Source: CALARM01 sp964431735
Lineage (GTDB): Bacteria; Vulcanimicrobiota; SpSt-956; JAKJGF01
Length of the DNA stretch: 10,147 nucleotides
Direction of reading: 5' to 3'
Assembly: GCA_964431735.1 (NCBI GenBank)
Contig: CAYSLJ010000212.1
Location: 1 to 10,147, forward strand
In this document: positions 6,529 through 10,147 of the stretch, one piece after another
Numbering within the stretch: position 1 is the first letter of the stretch
Layout of the letters: every line of letters starts with the position of its first letter
Made by a program: the position numbers and the translations under genes
The notes under the pieces: model-generated
Database searches by the model: none
Told to the model about the DNA's origin: nothing
What the model saw: only the letters and a program-made list of their open reading frames with translations

Positions 6529-8507
6529 TGAGTGGTGAGCAAGTAATGGCAGATTCTGCAAATAATTTATCTCTTCAAAAAGGTACAGTTCTTGAAGGAA
6601 GATATGAAATAATAAAACTCATAAAAGCAGGAGGTATGGGAGCTGTCTACAGAGCCTTTGACAGGATTCTGGAACATATCTGTGCTGTTAAGGAGCTACT
6701 TCCTTCATGTAATGATGAAAAAGCCACGGAATGGTTCAGGCGGGAAGCAGAATTACTTGCAGGCCTGAACCATCCCGGTATGCCGAAAGTAACAGATTAT
6801 TTTATTCACCATGGCAGATATTATCTTGTCATGAATTTTATAGAAGGTGAAGATCTACATAAAATACTTGTTAAAGAAGGAAAACCCGGTTTGTCTGAAG
6901 AGAAAATCATTGAAATTGCAATAGCAATTTTACATATTCTTCATTATCTTCACAGCCAGTCACCTCCTGTTATATATCGTGATATAAAACCGTCAAATAT
7001 TATGATAGATAAAAACGGAAAGGTAATGTTAATAGATTTCGGCATTGCAAGGGTACTGACAGACAGAGATATACAGAAAACCACTGTAGGAACTCCCGGA
7101 TATGCACCTTTAGAACAGTACAGAGGACAGGTAGAACAGAGGTCTGATATCTATTCTCTCGGTGCCACAATGCATCATCTCCTTACAGGTATTGCTCCCA
7201 TACCATTTAATTTTGTACCTGTAAAAAATGTTAATCCTAAAGTTTCAGATGAAATGGAATCTATTGTCATGAAAGCTCTGAAGGAAGACCCGGAGAATAG
7301 ATTTTCTTCTGCAGAAGAAATGTTAAAACTTCTGGAAAGACTTGAGAGAGGAGAAAAAGATTTACCTCTTGACTGGCTGGATAAGGGAGATATGTGTTTT
7401 GATCGTGGTAAATATGAAGAATCAATAAAATATTACGATAAAGCCATAGAGCTTGACAGAAAAGACGGAAGAGCCTGGACTGCCAGAGGTCTTGCCTTCC
7501 ATAATAAAGGCGTATATAAAGAAGCACTTAAATGTTATGACAGTGCTTTGAAATTTGAACCACATTATCTGCTTGCCTGGCGGGCTAAAGGTCTTACCTT
7601 GAATAAACTCGGGAAATATAAAGAAGCAATCGCCTGTTATGATAAAGCCATAGAGCTTGACCCTGATGACGGAAGAGCATGGAATAATAAAGGCGTCATT
7701 TTAAATACTCTTAAGAAATATGAAAAAGCTGTTATATGTTATGATATAGCTTTAAACATTATACCTGATTATATAAATGCGTGGAATAATAAGGGAATAG
7801 CTCTATATCATCAGGGAGAAACAGAAGAAGCTCTGAAATGTTTTTATAAAGCTATGGAAATAAACCCTTCCTTTGAAGACGGAAAGAAGAATCTAAAATC
7901 TGTCCTGAAGGTTTTCAGAGGGAAATTTCCTTTTGATCTTGCCAGGCCGGGTCATCATCTCTGTGAACAGGGCAGATATGAAGAAGCAATTGAATTTTAT
8001 GATATGGCTTTAAGCATTAACAGTGAACATATCACTGCCCTTTATAATAAAGGTCTCGCTTTATGGGAATTGAAAAAATACGAAGAAGCCCTTGAATGCT
8101 ACAACATGGTTCTGAAGTTAAACCCCTGTCATGATATGGCATGGTACGGTAAAGGAAAAGTTCTTCAGGCCGTCGATGACTATGACGAAGCTATTAAATG
8201 TTATGAAACAGCAGTAAAAACAAATTGCAAAAATAAACCGGCAATCCTCGATCTTGCATTTATGCTGAACAGGAAAGGAAGATATGAAGAAGCTCTTGGT
8301 CTCTATGATAAAGCCCTTGATATTGACGAAGAGGATATTTATGCACTGAATAATAAAGGTTTTGCTCTTTACAATCTGGGAAAATTTAAAGAAGCACTGT
8401 CATGTTATGATAAAGTGCTTCATATTGAGCCGCAGGATGTAACAGCCATACATTATAGAGAACTTGCAGTGACTATGAGTAATATCAGAAATGCTGAAAA
8501 TGTATAA
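6528..8507 (+). CDS. Serine/threonine protein kinase with about ten C-terminal TPR repeats
   Basis: This 659-residue soluble protein has an N-terminal Hanks-type kinase (about 25-272). The glycine loop is KAGGMGAVY, the ATP lysine is K55 (CAVKEL), and E73 is the likely helix-C glutamate. The catalytic loop is YRDIKPSNIMID with D152 (Tyr replaces the usual His), followed by DFG at 170-172 and an activation segment GTPGYAPLEQY. All catalytic residues are present, so it should be active. From about 282 to 640 there are ten 34-residue TPRs with the W/G/Y/A pattern (for example NNKGVILNTLKKYEKAVICY). They are interrupted by a non-TPR linker at 452-471. There is no membrane segment. The start overlaps the upstream stop (TAATG), indicating translational coupling. 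A second ATG at 6546, preceded by GGTGAG, could be the real start without changing any domain. The likely role is phosphorylation of partners recruited by the TPR arm, with the vWA protein the first candidate. Confidence 0.93.
   Translation: MSGEQVMADSANNLSLQKGTVLEGRYEIIKLIKAGGMGAVYRAFDRILEHICAVKELLPSCNDEKATEWFRREAELLAGLNHPGMPKVTDYFIHHGRYYLVMNFIEGEDLHKILVKEGKPGLSEEKIIEIAIAILHILHYLHSQSPPVIYRDIKPSNIMIDKNGKVMLIDFGIARVLTDRDIQKTTVGTPGYAPLEQYRGQVEQRSDIYSLGATMHHLLTGIAPIPFNFVPVKNVNPKVSDEMESIVMKALKEDPENRFSSAEEMLKLLERLERGEKDLPLDWLDKGDMCFDRGKYEESIKYYDKAIELDRKDGRAWTARGLAFHNKGVYKEALKCYDSALKFEPHYLLAWRAKGLTLNKLGKYKEAIACYDKAIELDPDDGRAWNNKGVILNTLKKYEKAVICYDIALNIIPDYINAWNNKGIALYHQGETEEALKCFYKAMEINPSFEDGKKNLKSVLKVFRGKFPFDLARPGHHLCEQGRYEEAIEFYDMALSINSEHITALYNKGLALWELKKYEEALECYNMVLKLNPCHDMAWYGKGKVLQAVDDYDEAIKCYETAVKTNCKNKPAILDLAFMLNRKGRYEEALGLYDKALDIDEEDIYALNNKGFALYNLGKFKEALSCYDKVLHIEPQDVTAIHYRELAVTMSNIRNAENV
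7437..7661. repeat. Near-identical DNA segments 204 bases apart within the TPR region
   Basis: Positions 7437-7457 and 7641-7661 are identical over 21 bases (both encode DKAIELD). The following GACGGAAGAGC is also shared (7464-7474 and 7668-7678). The offset is 204 bases, exactly two 34-codon TPR units, which points to a recent two-repeat duplication or gene conversion between TPRs. Confidence 0.7.
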
Positions 8508-8533
8508 TATTTCGAGAAATTTATATGAGAATC

Positions 8534-8547
8534 GTGAAGGGTGAAGA
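8534..8547. repeat. Short heptamer pair GTGAAGG/GTGAAGA
   Basis: Two 7-base units in the 79-base gap between the convergent kinase and crystallin-J1-like genes resemble the GTGAATA repeat family at the left edge. The same gap has an ATGAGAA/TTCTCAT inverted repeat (8525-8531 and 8560-8566) that encloses them. With only two units, chance is possible. Confidence 0.35.
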
Positions 8548-8586
8548 GAGATGAATACTTTCTCATGCTTTGCTGTGACCATCCGG

Positions 8587-8940
8587 TCATAGTGTCTCAG
8601 AATGATATTCTCCGATAATTTCAATCAACCCGACAATATTCTCATTCAATAGTTCTAAATCTTCAGCAGGTATCCACCATTCAGTATGTGTTTTTCCTCC
8701 GACTTTTTTCACGGGATACCGGTCCATAAATTCTTTTTTTACATAAAATTTTGTTACATATCCTGTCCCGGCTTCCTTCACATTCCAGTTCTGTGCAATT
8801 TCCCTTGCATATTCTTCATTTGTAACAGGATAAAATATGGGCTGTTCGGGAAGTCTCGGAGGCCATTTTTTAAAACCATTTTCTTTAAGGATTTCCATCT
8901 CTTTTGGCCCCACAGGCCTGTAAAGTGTTACTGTATTCAT
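8587..8940 (-). CDS. Conserved small protein of the family often labelled ADP-ribosylation/crystallin J1
   Basis: This 117-residue cytoplasmic protein begins MNTVTLYRPVGPKEMEILK and has the family signatures PPRLPEQPIFYPV, EEYAREIAQNWN, GYVTKFYV and EWWIPAEDLELLNENIVG. Proteins of this length and pattern are usually annotated ADP-ribosylation/crystallin J1, but I know of no established activity and would not infer one from the label. The LYRPVG start and the strand-rich layout could fit an ADP-ribosyltransferase-like fold; that is speculation. The start overlaps the upstream gene's stop by 4 bases (ATGA) and has AAGGAG (8949-8954) 8 bases upstream. It is therefore the last gene of the hicB-led operon. 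The length matches the family, so it appears intact. Confidence 0.8.
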   Translation of the reverse strand: MNTVTLYRPVGPKEMEILKENGFKKWPPRLPEQPIFYPVTNEEYAREIAQNWNVKEAGTGYVTKFYVKKEFMDRYPVKKVGGKTHTEWWIPAEDLELLNENIVGLIEIIGEYHSETL

Positions 8941-9593
8941 CTATTCTTCTCCTTGATATAATCTTCTATCTGTTTCTGAATAAATAAAGCATCTTCCGGT
9001 TTTTTTATATTTGTAACCATATTGAAAATTTCGTTGCTTTTTAAAATGCAGTTTATCTTATAGGACATAGGAGTACCGTCTGAAAGTTCTTCTATGGTAT
9101 AGATTTTTTCTATGTCAGATAATTTAATTTTAGTATTTCCATATCCCGGCAGAGGCCGGCATTCAAGAAAAAATTCACCGTTTTTAAGTTTTATAAAGGT
9201 TTTATTTACAAAACAGGCGAGAGAGTAGTAATTCATAAAAGCTACTACTGATGCGCCGAATAGGAGAAGTAAAAAAAATCCCATATAAATGGCCAGCATA
9301 ATTACAGAGGGGTTGCTGAAAATATGTTTTATTAATTTTACTGCCCATATTATAAAAGAAAAAGAAAGACATATGTCCAGAAATAGTGTTAAAAAAATAA
9401 GGAAACCGTCTATGTTAAAAGGGCGAATAATAGAGAGTTCTCCGTCTTTTGGGTTAACTTTTATATATGATGGCACAGGAAGAAGTTCATCTGTACAATA
9501 AGAAAGGGTAGAGCATGTTTCGCAGACTCCGATCATTGTACGACTGTCTATATGATGTTCAGGAATTTCCTTACTGCAATGGGAACAGAGCAT
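8937..9593 (-). CDS. Zinc-ribbon, two-transmembrane protein of unknown function
   Basis: The 218-residue product opens with a zinc-ribbon-like motif, C3-x2-C6 and C24-x2-C27 (LCSHCSK, VCETCS). A short linker is followed by two membrane helices at about 63-87 and 96-121. The C-terminal soluble part (about 125-218) is strand-rich (FIKLKNGEFFLECR, IKLSDIEKIYTIEEL) and ends in a charged helix, much like a small PH-like domain on a membrane hairpin. I recognise no named family. The ATG at 9593 has no Shine-Dalgarno site and the codon just before it is TAA. It lies 10 bases after the hicA stop, so translation probably depends on ribosomes finishing hicA or on reinitiation. It overlaps the next gene by 4 bases. 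Confidence 0.8.
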   Translation of the reverse strand: MLCSHCSKEIPEHHIDSRTMIGVCETCSTLSYCTDELLPVPSYIKVNPKDGELSIIRPFNIDGFLIFLTLFLDICLSFSFIIWAVKLIKHIFSNPSVIMLAIYMGFFLLLLFGASVVAFMNYYSLACFVNKTFIKLKNGEFFLECRPLPGYGNTKIKLSDIEKIYTIEELSDGTPMSYKINCILKSNEIFNMVTNIKKPEDALFIQKQIEDYIKEKNR

Positions 9594-9603
9594 TTACATT
9601 AAT

Positions 9604-9825
9604 CTAAAGCAAATCTAAAAACTTATCTACACTTATATCAGCTTTACGAATTAATGTTCGAAGGGTGCCAGTTGATAATTCTTTATGCTGAGGTATTGAA
9701 AGATTTGCTCTTGCACCTTTCTTAATCATAACTACATGGCTTCCTACCTGGCCAATTGCCTGCCAGCCGCCTTTTTAAAATGCTTTGACAGCTTCTGAGC
9801 CTGATATGTTATTTAATCTTCCCAT
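9604..9825 (-). pseudogene. hicA: HicA mRNA interferase toxin, disrupted by an in-frame stop at codon 17
   Basis: Read through, the 73-residue product matches HicA closely: MGRLNNISGSEAVKAF, then the stop, then KGGWQAIGQVGSHVVMIKKG, LSIPQHKELSTGTLRTLIRK and VDKFLDLL. HicA is a small double-stranded-RNA-binding-fold RNase that cleaves mRNA. Its catalytic histidine is present (GSHVVM, codon 30). Codon 17 is TAA (9775-9777), where homologues usually have Glu in AF-E-K, so one G-to-T change from GAA explains it. The next in-frame ATG (codon 33) lies after the histidine, so a restarted product would be inactive. Everything else is intact, so the loss looks recent. It begins 3 bases after the hicB stop. 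Stop-codon suppression or a sequencing error are the alternatives. Confidence 0.88.
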
Positions 9826-9828
9826 AAA

Positions 9829-10044
9829 TTAAACTACTACCATAACAGGTTTTGCTCCTTCTTTATTATCCATCTCCAGAACAGCCTTCTGGTCTTCAGC
9901 CCAGAGCCATGCTATGATGGCTTCTTTAATATTTTCCAGAGCCTCTTTTTCAGTTTTACCCTGAGATACACAGCCGGGAAGAGCCGGACACTCCACAACT
10001 ATCCAGTCATCCTCTGCTTTTTCCAGCTTAACATGAAAGATCAT
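9829..10044 (-). CDS. hicB: HicB-type antitoxin
   Basis: This 71-residue protein is a short HicB of the single-domain type: MIFHVKLEKAEDDWIVVECP, then ALPGCVSQGKTEKEALENIK and EAIIAWL. This partial RNase H-like fold binds and neutralises HicA. There is no C-terminal ribbon-helix-helix or HTH, so any autoregulation would need the fold itself or another protein. I chose the ATG at 10044 because GGGAGGG (10051-10057) lies 6 bases upstream and the family starts here. An in-frame ATG at 10095 would add 17 unrelated residues. The gene is intact and heads an operon with disrupted hicA and two further genes. Confidence 0.9.
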   Translation of the reverse strand: MIFHVKLEKAEDDWIVVECPALPGCVSQGKTEKEALENIKEAIIAWLWAEDQKAVLEMDNKEGAKPVMVVV

Positions 10045-10067
10045 AAAAAACCCTCCCTGCTTATTAT

Positions 10068-10095
10068 AACATAATTTATATGATAGGAATGACAA
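10068..10095 (-). promoter_or_regulatory. Candidate promoter of the hicBA operon
   Basis: On the minus strand TTGTCA (10090-10095, 5 of 6) is followed after 16 bases by TATGTT (10068-10073, 4 of 6). A perfect TATAAT (10063-10068) overlaps just downstream, but at 21-base spacing from the same -35. One of these probably drives hicB, with start near 10056-10062. The choice is unresolved. Confidence 0.4.
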
Positions 10096-10124
10096 TTAAA
10101 TAAGTGTCTCACAATGTATTAAAT

Positions 10125-10147
10125 CGTGACGCGTAACGCGTAACGCG
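10125..10147. repeat. Heptamer tandem repeat (CGTGACG/CGTAACG), continues past the window edge
   Basis: Three 7-base units and the start of a fourth run into the window end: CGTGACG, CGTAACG, CGTAACG, CG. It is the inverted counterpart of the repeat at 2521-2548 (both read TCGTGACGCGT in one orientation). It lies upstream of the hicB promoter region and is truncated by the window, so its full length is unknown. Confidence 0.75.

Noticed and set aside
8576..8589. TGACC-ATCC-GGTCA hairpin as terminator between the convergent genes
   Set aside because: The stem is only 5 bp and no T-run follows on either strand.
10045..10095. Seventeen extra N-terminal residues for HicB
   Set aside because: They overlap the ribosome site and likely promoter and do not resemble HicB; the ATG at 10044 is better.

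Overview
The window is about 10 kb of AT-rich bacterial DNA with strong Shine-Dalgarno sites, recognisable sigma70-type promoters and intrinsic terminators. The gene mix is a PAS/GAF sensor, a VIT-vWA protein, a Ser/Thr kinase fused to TPRs, a Uma2 remnant, HicBA and heptamer intergenic repeats. It suggests an uncultured free-living bacterium of the Eremiobacterota/Xenobia, Cyanobacteria-relative or similar sort; this placement is a low-confidence guess from domain style. No rRNA or tRNA gene, CRISPR array or intact mobile element was seen.

Left part (1-2520, minus strand). A 705-residue PAS-GAF-PAS-PAS protein ends in a four-cysteine domain and has no histidine kinase or cyclase module. It has a good promoter (TTGACT-N17-TATAAT). 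Its last codons run into a palindromic array of GTGAATA-type heptamers. The stretch 2217-2581 holds no gene, only that promoter, a strong hairpin terminator (2443-2483) and a second heptamer family (GTCACGC type, 2521-2548).

Middle small-gene zone (2521-3777, mostly minus strand). This contains a 120-residue glycine-zipper protein, a compact unit encoding a 34-residue cysteine-rich peptide with its own -10 box, ribosome site and terminator, and a decayed Uma2-family nuclease with an internal deletion. It looks like accessory DNA under turnover. The peptide unit is the most intriguing undescribed item.

Central operon (3778-8507, plus strand). A 916-residue VIT/vWA protein has a coiled-coil insertion inside the vWA fold and a C-terminal membrane anchor. 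Its stop codon overlaps the start of a Ser/Thr kinase carrying about ten TPRs (TAATG). The coupling suggests one signalling complex: a membrane-tethered adhesion/scaffold protein and a soluble kinase with a protein-interaction arm. Two dyads (3725-3758) lie upstream as possible operators.

Right operon (10044-8587, minus strand). The order is hicB antitoxin, a hicA toxin with an in-frame stop at codon 17, a zinc-ribbon two-TM protein, and a small protein of the family usually labelled ADP-ribosylation/crystallin J1. Gaps are 3, 10 and -4 bases, so the four are probably co-transcribed. A GTGACGC/GTAACGC heptamer repeat sits at the window's right edge, upstream of hicB.
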